A stretch of DNA of 64,000 bases from Paracyclopina nana (Eukaryota; Arthropoda; Copepoda; Cyclopoida; Cyclopettidae), in contig JAGUCH010000006.1 of assembly GCA_019096065.1 (NCBI GenBank), forward strand, positions 6,096,001 to 6,160,000, written 5' to 3'. The position numbers and the translations under genes are program-made. Under the pieces are notes generated by a model. That model was not told the DNA's origin. It did not search any database and saw only the letters and a list, made by a program, of their open reading frames with translations. Positions within the stretch are counted from its first letter, which is position 1. Every line of letters begins with the position of its first letter. Below, one piece after another: positions 1 through 10,028 of this stretch.

Positions 1-697
1 CAAATTCCGGGATTTATTAGGCGGGTACAAGGAATAAAATAAAACGTTGCATAAAAGTCAAGAAAATGAAAAATACACGTCTTCTAGCCTGATATGGAAA
101 AGAATATTGTGCCATTGCCTAGTGCTTGAGCTTGCTTTTGCTATGTGCAATGACATACGGCCGGTTTTCCAGTCCTGTAGGGACTACGTTTCCTTCGCCG
201 CACTCAAGGCCGAGCCGGAATGCCCAAGGAAAAAAGGATGCCAAATTGGCATTGGTAGCCCATAAGCACCAACGCTTGGCCGGTAGTAATCGCAGACACT
301 CAAATATGGTGCTGCATCAAGCCCGAGCTGGAATGCAGGGCTATAGTAAACGCTTTTCTTGAACATTGAAGCATCGTTTGCAGTGTCAAGGCCGTCAAGG
401 TCGAGCTGGAATGCTAGCTTATTTACAGGCCCGAATCTGTGGATTTGGGCCGCTAATGATTCGCTAATGATTAATTATGCAATTAAAATGCAATTCTTGA
501 CACCTGAGATATGGTCTACGGTCCTTTTGGCCATGAAATGTAAAAAATTGGACTCGAAATGTGCTTGGCTATGATAATGAACTGCTGAACTTGACTAGAA
601 AGGTGCTGAGCTTCATAAGGCTGAGCTATCTGCTGAGGTAAACGCGAAATGAGTTGCTGTAAACACAGTAGACACAAAAGTACAATGAACGTGGACT
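1..697. other. Intergenic, degenerate short repeats
   Basis: No convincing coding exon is visible. A motif close to AAGGCCGAGCTGGAATGC recurs at about 206-225, 316-340 and 387-412 with variable spacers, giving a loose tandem repeat. Open frames here are short and lack splice support. Confidence 0.4.
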
Positions 698-1310
698 TTA
701 TTGTCCCAATGGGAGGCCTCCTGGCGAGGGGGGCGGGCTGGCCTTGGGCCACGTTGGGGCCAGCCCTGGCCGGTGCGGTGGCCTACCGATAACGAGACGA
801 TTTCTGCAAAAGATAAGGCGAATATAGTGAAGCTGTGATAGCTTAAATGAATAAGTTAGACTTACTAGACGACTCCTTCGAGGGGGTCCTCCTCCCCCAC
901 AAACAGGTGGAGGACCCAGGCCGAGACCCTGGGCAGGTCCGTGGGCTCGTCCCACACCCGGCTGACGAGCCGATACAGGCCCCTGGGCCTGGCCCGGTGG
1001 ACCCAGGCGAGGGCGGGCAGGGCCACCAAATAATAGGTGGCCGCCCCTGCCACATTCAGGGCCACGCCCTAGAGGATCTCTTCGGCCTGCAATACGAGAA
1101 AAAGTCGAGCTTTCGAGCTTTGACCAAATAGATAACGAATAATGCACTTACGAAGCCCTGAACGGGGCAGGGAGGGCACTCCTCGTTGCCCAAAGGGGCT
1201 GCGGGCGGGGCCGCAGGTGGCTGGGGCTACCCCGCCGCGGACTCGGCCGCGGGGGGCGCCCCTACGGGAGCCTCAGTGGCGGGGGCCACTGTTGTGGTTG
1301 AAGGATTCTA
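698..1310 (-). CDS. GC-rich one-TM protein, 3' part (model uncertain)
   Basis: Unrecognised. Three minus-strand exon pieces join in frame. 1226-1152 ends at a GTAAGT donor. 1068-866 follows a CTCTAG acceptor, ends at GTAAGT and is phase 2. 737-698 ends in TAA, which overlaps an AATAAA poly(A) signal. The middle exon encodes a hydrophobic stretch (VAGAATYYLVALPALAWV) followed by Arg-rich residues, consistent with one transmembrane helix and a short cytoplasmic tail. The first exon encodes a Pro/Ala-rich stretch and a CPPC motif. Upstream, 1310-1230 encodes a Thr/Pro/Ala-rich segment in the same frame, but a TAG at 1229-1227 separates it, so either a very short intron or a nonsense change lies there. 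The start codon and 5' exons were not found. The GC content is far above the flanks. It could be a real orphan gene or a decaying one. Confidence 0.4.
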
Positions 1311-1899
1311 CATTCCCAATGAAAAGATACAGTTTTATGAAAGGATTCAACGGATTCGATTCGAAATAAAAAACTTACGAACAAACCGTGAAGGAAGCCC
1401 GCCATGTTTTGAACTTTTTAGTAAACAAGGCTCGCTACCAGATGAATCCGGTCCGAAATCGGCCTAATTTCGTGTAAAAAAGCCTCTTTTTATTATGCGC
1501 CTCTACGTAAAGCCTGGGAGCGCTGTCAGATGAAGATAACGGCTTCGCTAATACCTGCTACCCCACTTGAATTCGAATTCTTTATTATATATATATAGAA
1601 TACAAGTACTATAGTATATACTCGAGTATATTGGAAGCTTTGAGATCAAAATAAAAACAAGACGAGTGCAAGTGCCAAAAGCCGGCTTCGAAGTCTGCGA
1701 GGCCTCGAAAAGTCTGCGAGGCCTCGAAAAGTTTGCGAGATCTCGAAAAAGTGGAAAAGTCCGCGAAGACTGCAGGAAATGCAAGTATAAAGTGAGAATT
1801 GGCACGCGATAAGAAGAACAAAGTGCAAAAGTTACAGAAAACAAGCGTAAATGCGTGCGAAAAGAGAGTGATCTTCGTCTTGCAAGTTCATGGCGATCC
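1311..1899. other. Intergenic with short tandem repeat
   Basis: No supported gene. A tandem of about 21 bp (AGTCTGCGAGGCCTCGAAA) repeats roughly three times at 1690-1752. TTTATT at 1577-1582 could be the minus-strand poly(A) signal (AATAAA) of the gene at 1900-2949. Confidence 0.4.
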
Positions 1900-2949
1900 T
1901 TAGTTGGCATCGCTGTTAACGTCTTGGGAAGCCTTGGACCCAGCTGAGTCCTGGTCCTCATCTGCGATCGAGAGAGGTTCAGCCTCATTGACTTCGTCTT
2001 TGTCCGGAATGGACCCTGCTGCCGAATCCAAGCGACGGTTATCTCGGGCTCGAGCCCGGCGAGATCGTTTCTTCAAAGTTCGCGGCCCGCACCCTTCAGT
2101 AGCAGGTACCTGAAAAGGTGCATGAAAAAGAGTACATGAGTAATCCGTTTACAGTTCATAAATTGATAGGTCCTTACCCAGCCCTTGGGATTAGGGACGT
2201 CATAGATGTGGGCCAGCCCGGACATGATGCTGGGATTCCGGCGTAGTGTTCCATAGGGGTCCATGGCAGCCATTGCCATTTGGAGCGAATGGACATCAGG
2301 GTCACGCATAATCGGGGCTGGTGGCAAAGCTCGGACCTCTGGTGTACAGCAGTGAAATACCGCTGCATGCTCAGATGGGGCCTTTGTTGGAAGCATTTGC
2401 ATGGCTCCACTGGCAGCCGCTGACTCCGTACGAATAGCTCGAAACGTGGCCACAAACCTACGGCACCATCGTGATGTCCACACGCAGAAGTACACCAACA
2501 TGCCAAGCAAAATCTGTAAGGAAGAGGTGGTAGATAAAATTTGGCCATAGTTGCAAAACTAGCCATAAAGTTGAACTTACCAAAGCCATCCCAATGGAGG
2601 CTCCAAGACCGATCCACCCCATTACACCGTATCGGTGATAATTGAAAACCTCATCGATCCAGTCCCTCTGAGGGGCAACGGGACGATAACCATTTGGTAC
2701 CGCTGGCATTAAATCTCGGGGGTCAAACACCTCCACTTCAAAGGGATCGACAGGAGCTGGGTCAAACCCAGGTCCACCCTCAGCTTCAGAAATGCCACTC
2801 TCAGGAATAGCAACATTAGGACCTATTGGGCCCGTGTTTTGAGAATCCACAAGCGCAGGATCCACTGTAGATGACTGGATTGGAACATCCGTGGGAGCCT
2901 CTGCTGAGCTGCCCTCTGGAGTTAGAGAAACCCAGGCTAAAATGACCAT
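1900..2949 (-). CDS. Orphan type I-like membrane protein, three exons
   Basis: Not recognised. Exons are 2949-2581, 2513-2178 and 2109-1900. All junctions are phase 0 with GTAAG donors and AG acceptors, giving 304 aa. The N-terminus is weakly hydrophobic (MVILAWVSL) and may be a signal peptide. Residues about 15-95 are acidic and Pro-rich with no cysteines. A transmembrane helix spans the first junction, around residues 112-135 (GVMGWIGLGASIGMAL then ILLGMLVYFCVW), followed by a basic stop-transfer sequence. The rest is a probable cytoplasmic tail with an RRARARDNRR patch and an acidic Ser-rich end. Introns argue for a host gene. The ATG lies 365 bp from the divergent TATA-driven gene at 3314. 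The protein could equally be oriented the other way in the membrane. The exon structure is secure; the function is unknown. Confidence 0.65.
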
Positions 2950-3313
2950 CGCGAGTTGATTGGGATTGGAATATCTCTAGAAAAGTGACCAACTTGGACG
3001 AAGTCCGATGGGAGAATGATTAACATTAAGTGAAAGCTGAGAGTTGCAACTGCCTGTTGCACCCTCGCTACGTTTCACGACCTAGGAAGTCAAAAATGTC
3101 CGTGCAACCCGACGATGAGCGTGCGCGCACGCGCCCATCTTATAAGGAAGTGGTATAAGTCTACTTACCTTGTTCTTTTTTACCCAGACAAAAAATGACC
3201 TTGGGTTTTTTTAAAGGGACAACCCACGCATTTAAATGCCCGAGAGTGTGGGGCATACCTGTAAAGATGCGTATAAAAAGGGCAGTTTACGGCCCTACAG
3301 CAACAGTCTGGAA
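2950..3313. promoter_or_regulatory. Divergent intergenic promoter region
   Basis: The stretch separates the minus-strand membrane gene from the plus-strand virus-like gene. It holds a GC-alternating tract (GTGCGCGCACGCGC near 3120-3134) and TATAAG-like strings near 3139-3157. A TATA box lies at its right end. Confidence 0.35.
3272..3278 (+). promoter_or_regulatory. TATA box of the first virus-like gene
   Basis: The string GTATAAAAAGGG is a near-consensus TATA element. The expected initiation zone about 25-30 nt downstream (TACAGCAACAGTC, 3296-3308) lies just before the ATG at 3314. This placement favours 3314 as the start over the in-frame ATG at 3236, which is upstream of the TATA box. Confidence 0.55.
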
Positions 3314-4612
3314 ATGAGCGATAGCTTGAATAGCCTCGATAACCTAAGGATGTCTCTGATCACCGAATCCATGGAAGGAGAATCCGCATTGGTCTCCATG
3401 ATGGAGACTGATAAGACTGGAGAGTTCAACGAGCATGAGGTTAGTGAGCTCCTAAAGGATGATGAGCCAGTTATGGATCGCAACATGCCTGCTGTCAATA
3501 CTGAGAACCAAGCCCTAAATCAGACGACTAGACACCAGGACCAAGAGGAACCCCTCGAGGTCCCATTGGAAAGGGTATCCTCCAGTTTGGGGTACCCATT
3601 GCCATTTGAGGATTTGATCAGGCCTCCCCACATGGAGGGCCTACAGGCCTATGCGAGGGAGGCGAGCCGGACCAGAGCTACTATACAGCAGCATTATGAT
3701 GCAAGCCTGTTGAAGATAGCTACGAAAGAGGTCATGACTGTTGGAAAGGAGGTGCCTTTTGACCTAACGATCAGGATAAATGGAGAACCCTATGAACGGA
3801 CCGAGCCTCGTAGGCCATTGAAGGTGAAAAACTTTGACTGCATTGAATTGATTATCGAGCCAGTGAGTAAAGGAGGGGAGATTCCCGATTTTCTTGTTAT
3901 ATTTCCGATGCTAGACAATCTACCAGTCTACAACTTGCCTGACAAGATGGAATATGACGAGAATGTCCATAAGTTGGCCAATGTCAGGAGTTGGTCTGCC
4001 GTCCAGAGCCCAACAGCTGTTGGGTATTATGTGCATGGAATCCGTGGACAGGGTGGAGCTCAACTCCCTGTAGTAGTCTCCAAACATTATACCAAGCGAG
4101 GCTGCATTCAGATCATGCCAACATTGGACTCATCATTTTGGGATCCGCGGATGTTCCATGATTTGACGTCGCCTTACGTGCAACTGTATGTGGGACCGCC
4201 GTCCTGCCTTAACAATGGCGTGGCTCAAGCACCACGAAAATTGGACGTGAAGATCGATATGACCGCACTCCTGCCTACCATGGTAGCCCAGTTTGTCGAT
4301 CGAGCCATTGGGACATATCCGCAATGCGTGAGGTACACAGCCGGGGCCAGGCCCCAAAAACTAGCTGCGTTTGTGGAGAAGTCTTGGCAACAAAAACCAA
4401 GGCGAGGACCTAGACTGTACGCCGATGTAGCGCGCGGGCGCCCTTTTGGCGCAGGAACGAATGGACCAGACATTTTGCACGCTAAGCGCTCCAAAGTCGA
4501 TAAGAATAAGGAGCGTGTGAACTATCTCCTCCAGGCTAAAATGGAGGAAATGACCCCCAGCGACATCAAGGTATTCACTGAGGCGATTAATGGATTTGTC
4601 GGGCAGTTCTAA
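3314..4612 (+). CDS. Intronless 432-aa protein, possibly virus- or retroelement-derived
   Basis: One uninterrupted reading frame; no family recognised. Residues 1-90 are acidic and low in hydrophobics. The middle (about 120-345) alternates short hydrophobic strands and turns and looks globular and beta-rich, with motifs such as VGYYVHGIRGQGGAQLP and SPYVQLYVGPPSC. Residues about 350-405 are strongly basic (RPQK, QQKPRRGPR, KRSKVDKNKER), as in nucleic-acid-binding tails of capsid or nucleoproteins. There is no signal peptide or membrane segment. AATAAA at 4716-4721 lies about 105 nt past the stop. The next ORF, on the same strand and also intronless, encodes an envelope-like glycoprotein, which prompts the virus-like reading. 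No polymerase, protease or integrase motif is seen nearby. An intronless host orphan remains possible. Starts at 3236 or 3314 are in frame; 3314 is preferred because of the TATA box. Confidence 0.6.
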   Translation: MSDSLNSLDNLRMSLITESMEGESALVSMMETDKTGEFNEHEVSELLKDDEPVMDRNMPAVNTENQALNQTTRHQDQEEPLEVPLERVSSSLGYPLPFEDLIRPPHMEGLQAYAREASRTRATIQQHYDASLLKIATKEVMTVGKEVPFDLTIRINGEPYERTEPRRPLKVKNFDCIELIIEPVSKGGEIPDFLVIFPMLDNLPVYNLPDKMEYDENVHKLANVRSWSAVQSPTAVGYYVHGIRGQGGAQLPVVVSKHYTKRGCIQIMPTLDSSFWDPRMFHDLTSPYVQLYVGPPSCLNNGVAQAPRKLDVKIDMTALLPTMVAQFVDRAIGTYPQCVRYTAGARPQKLAAFVEKSWQQKPRRGPRLYADVARGRPFGAGTNGPDILHAKRSKVDKNKERVNYLLQAKMEEMTPSDIKVFTEAINGFVGQF

Positions 4613-4715
4613 AAAATGAAATTACCCTTCAGAATCGAATTGTACATATTGATAAAATACTTGGTTGTGGGCCAATACTCTTAACTTTTTACCATACATG
4701 TCGACATGCTATGAT

Positions 4716-4721
4716 AATAAA
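4716..4721 (+). terminator. Poly(A) signal AATAAA after the first virus-like gene
   Basis: Canonical hexamer between the two intronless ORFs. With the separate TATA box downstream it suggests two monocistronic units. Confidence 0.4.
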
Positions 4722-4787
4722 AAACCAATGGAAAAAAGCAAAGAATGTCTAGACATAGTGAGGTGGCGTGCCCATACTTGTCTGGGT

Positions 4788-4796
4788 TTATAAGGA
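4788..4796 (+). promoter_or_regulatory. TATA-like box of the envelope-like gene
   Basis: TTTATAAGG lies 55-63 nt upstream of the ATG at 4851, with an initiator-like TCAGAG at 4831. The TATA-to-initiator distance of about 40 nt is slightly long. Confidence 0.4.
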
Positions 4797-4850
4797 AAGT
4801 TAGCGGTCTTGGGGCCCAAATAGTTTCTGATCAGAGTTTGTGCTGGTAAG

Positions 4851-6737
4851 ATGTCGTTTGAATTGGCCTTCATACTCACCCTTTTGGGATCTGGCACTTG
4901 GGGCCTGTCCAACTACCCAAATACTCAGTTCGTACTGGATGAGGCACTTTGCCATTCCGGACATGCCCTAGTTCCAGTTAGAGTGGTCCATCATCCTAGA
5001 ATGGTGAAAAAGGCTATGGTGTTAGATACGAAGGATTACAGTGGCCTTTTGCAATCAACAATTGGCGTCCTGAATAATATTGACACCGTGGTAAAAGAAG
5101 TTAAGGACAAGGAGGACTTGGTCCATATTGGGAATATGTTGGCAGTTGGAGAAGAGAGTACCCCTAACACCATCGACAAAGCTTGTTCCAAACGTCAAGG
5201 GTTTGTACCATTTGCCCCTAAAACTTATGAAGACATGGACGTTTTTCTAGAACTATTACGTTATACGGCAAAGGAAAGCCCTCTTGCCACTAAGGTAACT
5301 TTATGTGTAAAGTTTCGGATCGTCAATGAGGTACCTATGTCCTTGGATGGGAAAACCACATTTCCTCAAGTGGGGTATGAGAAAAAACCGGATGATGAGA
5401 TAATTGCAGGTTACCCGTGTATCACGGGGTATTTCACTGTGGGACAAGGGCCGAGGACCATGACGTCAGTTAAAGCCCATGCACCACACAGTGATGGGAA
5501 GGCAACAATATGTGTTCAAAATGACTTTGTCATCACCCATAAGGACTTTGTCAAATCTGAATTGTCTGGGAGGAAAAGCTTCCTTGAAAAGGCCTACAAC
5601 GCCGTGATGGCCCTAGCAGAATCAGGTAAATCGACAAAATTCACCGATGGCATGATAGCAAATACCACTCCACTGAGAGTACCACCGAAAGTTTCTTAGG
5701 CCTTTCGACTACTGAAAGGTTTTAGCAAGGTATTTTTGAAGTCTGGATTATTACCAAATGATCTGCAGCAAGTATTGTCATATGCTGACACAGTTGTGCA
5801 ATTTGCCAGAAATTTTGGGCAGGCAGGCACACGGTTCAGCTTACCAACTCTGGCGCATAATAGTGACAGAAATGCGGCCACCATTACTAATGTTTATGAA
5901 CCTTTGGCGAACACTGAGCAGAGTGGAGACTTTGTCACTCAGGGAATAGTTGGGTATAAAGAAATGGACCCTACCCCTGAGGTCACATATCATATTGTGT
6001 CACGAAGCAAAAACGGATTCTTACTGCATGATAGGTATTTGACCCGCCGAAATGATCTAGTGTTTGTGTCTCGGGAAATACCCATCTATAGTGATTGCTT
6101 CGTTCATGACCATAATTTAACCGTGTGTGAAAACAAGGACTTTGACTTGACAGAAGGAGTCCAGCACTGTGCTAAAGTACTTTTAGGGCTAGCTCTGGGT
6201 GACCCTTTTGACGCCTGTGAATTAGAGCCACTTAAAACTAACACGCTCACTGATGTGGGATGTGCTAATTATAAAGGGTTCTTAAATTTGGTCTCAAGTG
6301 CAATGATTAATAGGACTTGTTTAAATGACTTCAAGAACTCGGTGGTATTGGAACCAGGATCCTATCAGATCCTTAGCAATTGTAAGGTTTCCCTTGGAAC
6401 TCAAAGTACTGGATACGAGGACTCTCCTTGGGAAAGTGATATGGTGAAGTTCTTTACAAAATTCCCTGAAGATGAACTTGGAGGTTTATTCAATAATTGG
6501 GAAATAATCCTGACGGTGAGCCTATTGTCTGCAGCACTGGGATTCACGTGTATGGGCATATTGATTTGGAAAAGGCGGCGAGTATGCAGCCGATGTTATG
6601 ATGATGGAGGCTATGTGAGACCTAATACGTCCCGCCCACGGCTTCGCTACAATAGAGGAGATCGCAAGAAAGATGCTGACCAAAATCAGCGCCTTACTGT
6701 GCGAATGAGTGGCCTGGGAGGCGCGACGTTAGTATAA
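4851..6737 (+). pseudogene. Envelope-like glycoprotein ORF split by an in-frame TAG
   Basis: The two open segments, 4851-5699 and 5700-6737, are in the same frame and separated only by TAG at 5697-5699; the full frame is 629 codons. The first segment begins with a signal peptide (MSFELAFILTLLGSGTWGLS) and continues as an ectodomain with paired cysteines. The second has a cysteine-rich membrane-proximal region and a possible NRT sequon. Its transmembrane helix (IILTVSLLSAALGFTCMGILIW) lies near the C-terminus, followed by KRRR and a basic cytoplasmic tail. This architecture fits viral or errantivirus-type class I envelope proteins, but no furin site or fusion peptide is obvious and no family was identified. 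The TAG could be a decay mutation, a polymorphism, a sequencing error or a readthrough stop. The strong-looking donor at 5626 paired with the acceptor at 5699 does not restore the frame. If read only to TAG, the product would be a secreted 282-aa protein. Confidence 0.55.
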
Positions 6738-7935
6738 TAACTGTATCAACCTTAATGTGATGTAAGCGATCAATGACACCTTTTTTATATTTTTAGAGCT
6801 TAAAAACTATTTCAAAAGCTGAAAAAGTTAGGGCCGGGGAATGATGGGCAATAAGTACATCATGTCTCTGGTGCACGTTACGACCAGAATAGGACTTGAT
6901 TGGACCCCTCCAGTGGAACCTGTGGAAACCGTGGAGCCCGTGGAGCCGCCAGAAGTCCGGAAGGTTGCCCATTCACCGCTACATCACCACCTCAAAATCA
7001 CAAAACCTCCCTTCTCAAAAAACACCTTTTCATCTCCTCCAACTCTCTGATTGTTGCTGCTGCTGCTGCTACTACCTATGCGTTGAGCCTTACCTATGGC
7101 AATTCACCTGACCTTGAGTGGAGAAGTTGCTAGCCATTGTGTGGAGGAGTTGCTAGCTGCTACATAGAGAGGACCTGCAGCTGCATGATAACGGAGAGAA
7201 GCAGATGGAAGCTGATGGAACTTGCTGCGATGCATCGAGTGGAGAAGAAGGAGATGACTCGGGGAGTTCGATGGGGGACTTCAGAGAAGCAAGACATGGA
7301 CCAAGTGCACATGGACCATTGAGTGAGCTCTGCATTGCTATTGTCCCACCAGAGTTCTCCAAAGTGTGCTGAGGCATGAAGAAGATGGCCACAAGAATAT
7401 TTACTGCAGTACTTATTTCTTTGTATTTGCTGCCATTAATTTGTGTGGTGTTAAAAGCCGAGTGAATAAGACAACCTTGTTGGATTTTGTTCGACCATAA
7501 CTTGTATAGAGGTTTCCTGGGCAGTTATGCATCCTAACCTGAGGCTGTTGAGGCCGTTGAGGACTTGGATAGGAGGCCCAATCACAGGTCTACAGCACTG
7601 AAGCTTGCCATGTGATGTATCTCGCCAGAGTTGGAGCACCGAGGCTGCGGCTTTGGGTCCAAGGCGGGTAGACATCCGGCCAGCACCCGGAGGCTGCGAA
7701 CGGTACCGCGACCATGAAGCCGATGCTAACCATCCTAGGCTTCAGAGGGTGTGACCGTCGCACACCAGAAACAAAAAATAAAGCTAGACAAAGTGAGATT
7801 AGCACAATAGCACTAAAAATGATTGCACAGTTTCTTCTAAGAGTCATTGTGGCAAACTGAGAAGATCCATAACAATTTTCACTATAATTGCTTGTATTGA
7901 ACAATTTGAAAATAAAAGTAGCATTTAGGCATGTT
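6738..7935. other. Intergenic, no supported gene
   Basis: Short frames occur, including a Pro/Val/Glu-repeat string near 6900-6960 and a CTG run near 7055. A minus-strand frame at 7955-7590 has a hydrophobic stretch (IIFSAIVLISLCLALFFV), but it overlaps the last exon of the LNR/propeller gene and has no splice support. Confidence 0.4.
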
Positions 7936-9601
7936 TCATTTCTCAGTGAATCCATTTGCTAGGCCATGGATCAAAGACAAATCCTTGGAGATGAGCCCAA
8001 AGCTTGCTGGTTGGACCACAAGACTTGTCTTGAATTTTGAGAACCAGCAAGAAGAAGCAGCTTCACATTTGAATCTATAAATGTTGCTGGAAGTGTCACA
8101 AGTCAAGCAAGGCTGTCCTCCGGTTACAACAAGAGTGGTTTCATCTAATCTTTCAACGATAAGTGAATCTGCAATTCCACCAGGATATAAGGGTCCTGGT
8201 GGTTAATACACAGATTATCAAAAAGGTTGCATTGTAATTTCATTATAGTTGCCTTCAACATAAGAGCTTGCAGAATCTTCTAAAATCTCAGCTTGGCCAT
8301 TGCTGCCAATTCCACTAATTATTACAAATTGCTTGGTACCATCCAAAGCTGTCAAAATCCCACAACCAGCTCTTTCTCTAGCATGCAGCAAATTTGGATA
8401 AGCTATGAGCTCTTGAGTGATGAGGTTGTACAACCAAGTCATTTTCACATAAACTAGGTATGGAGCTAGAGAAAAGTGTCATTGGTGTAATCTTATAAAC
8501 ATTTCAGAGCATACCTTCTTGGTATCCTCCAGCGAAAATGATGTTCTCTTCATCCCAAAGTGTGGCACACATTCCTTGCCAGGCTCCATGGTAACCTGGT
8601 ATCTTGAGAGGACTTAAGCCTTCAATCCTTGCACTCGAGTTAAGCCATTCCATGGAATTTGTTGTCTTCCCATACAAAGTTAAGATGTCAGTATCATTAT
8701 ATCCACCAAAGAGAATGTGATCATTCTTCTTGTTATAATTAAGTATTGCAGTGGGAAACATTCGCCTTTGAATTAAGTCTGGAACCTATAAATTATATCA
8801 TCCATAAAGAAAACATTGAGATCAGTCTAACTGCAAAGTAAGTGACTTGAACAATGTTTGTCAAATCTGTGCAAGATTTGACTCCAAAATAGTCCCTGTA
8901 GTGAGCTCCTCCTCCACATGACATTAGGTATGGCTTATCACCAGATTTCAGCACAGTCATTGTTTTCACCCCAATTTCAGCAGAATGAGAAGAAGCCTTG
9001 GACCAAAGATTCACTGTTTTATCTTCAATTAGGTCCATCACTTGGAAGTAAGCCATGCCATCCTTGAGAGCCATCAAAAGAAGATAGGCAACATTCTCAT
9101 AGGTGGTTGTTGACACTGGTTTGGATGTACTTGCTGCTTCAATGGTTGGAACATGGCAGGAGCATAGTTTACATCCTATTTTGCTCAGAGCTGAAGTTAA
9201 GCAACAATCACCTCCATCATAAGAACATTCCAAATAATTCTCAGAATCATCACAAATACCATTGCCAATGATCAAGTATGAGCAAGAGGCTTTCGAAACC
9301 TGATTTAAAAGAATTTAATATGCATGCTCTGAAAATCCAACAAAATCAGTCTAAAAGTTTTTTGTTTTGAAAAAAGAAAGCACTCCATTATTTTTGGCTG
9401 TTTATCCTGGTTGTCACGTTAACTAGAGTAAAAAATTTGATAACAGCTTACTTGAGAATTTATGTCTCCTAAAAATTGAAAGTAAAACATTGTAACCAAG
9501 GCTATTAGGATCAAAGCAAAGACTGTGCCAAAAATAAATCCATTACTTGACAATACTCGTTTAGGCCAAATTCTTGCTGCTGAAGAACACTTGGACTTCA
9601 T
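7936..9601 (-). CDS. Type II membrane protein with one LNR and propeller-like domain
   Basis: Proposed exons are 9601-9452, 9299-8832, 8785-8515, 8453-8253 and 8195-7936. Phases agree throughout, giving 449 aa. A short N-terminal cytoplasmic segment is followed by a TM helix at about residues 21-43 (GFIFGTVFALILIALVTMFY) with no signal peptide, so it is probably type II. The second exon carries one Lin-12/Notch repeat (GNGICDDSEN, DGGDCC) followed by CxxCxC. The remaining ~300 residues contain GGY and GG turn motifs spaced like Kelch-type blades (ILFGGYNDTD, IIFAGGYQEG, LVVTGG). LNRs bind calcium and occur in Notch and other extracellular proteins. The last intron needs a GC donor (AAG/GCAACT). 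If it is not spliced, the protein stops at 8218 with 374 aa. A paralogous N-terminal exon lies upstream at 12434. The extracellular role is unknown. Confidence 0.65.
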
Positions 9602-9604
9602 AAC

Positions 9605-9960
9605 TCTAAATGCTTAGTGATTTAGCAAAAACAGCTTCATTGCTTACTAAGACCATACTAGCCCTAATTGCTTCTTGACCAAACAACTGAACATCAAATG
9701 CCTCTTTATTGACAACTCAAAATGCTGAGTGATTTAGTAAAAAAATTGACAACTTCATTGCTAACTCAGACCATAGCACTAACCCTAATAGCTTCTTGAC
9801 CAAACAACTGAACATCAAATGCCTCTTTATTGACAACTCAAAATGCTGAGTGATTTTGTAAAAACATTGACAGCTTCATTGCTTACTCAGACCATACAAG
9901 CCCTAATTGCTTCTTGACCAAACAACTGAACAGCAAATGCCTTTTTATTGACAACTCAAG
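9605..9960. repeat. Tandem repeat, about 120-bp unit, three copies
   Basis: Copies begin near 9608, 9719 and 9840. Each contains ATGCTNAGTGATTTAG, CTTCATTGCTNACT and CTTGACCAAACAACTGAAC with few differences. The array sits immediately 5' of the first exon of the LNR/propeller gene, so it may lie in its promoter. Confidence 0.8.
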
Positions 9961-10028
9961 CCATATCATACATTTTTTACATTAGATCATTTCATTTAGC
10001 CTAGCTACCCTTCAAAATTCCAAAAGTT

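Noticed and set aside
1186-1467. Plus-strand Gly/Ala-rich frame
   Set aside because: It is antisense to better-supported minus-strand exons with splice sites and a poly(A) signal; the composition follows the GC-rich sequence.
5626-5699. GTAAAT...TTAG as an intron removing the TAG in the envelope-like ORF
   Set aside because: Length 74 is not a multiple of three, and the joined frame stops within about nine codons.
2950-6840. LTRs or polymerase genes around the virus-like ORFs
   Set aside because: No long direct repeats by eye and no reverse transcriptase, integrase or protease motifs in any frame of the interval.
7590-7955. Minus-strand frame with a hydrophobic helix
   Set aside because: It overlaps the last exon of the LNR/propeller gene in another frame, has no splice partners and shows no Cys or domain pattern like its neighbours.
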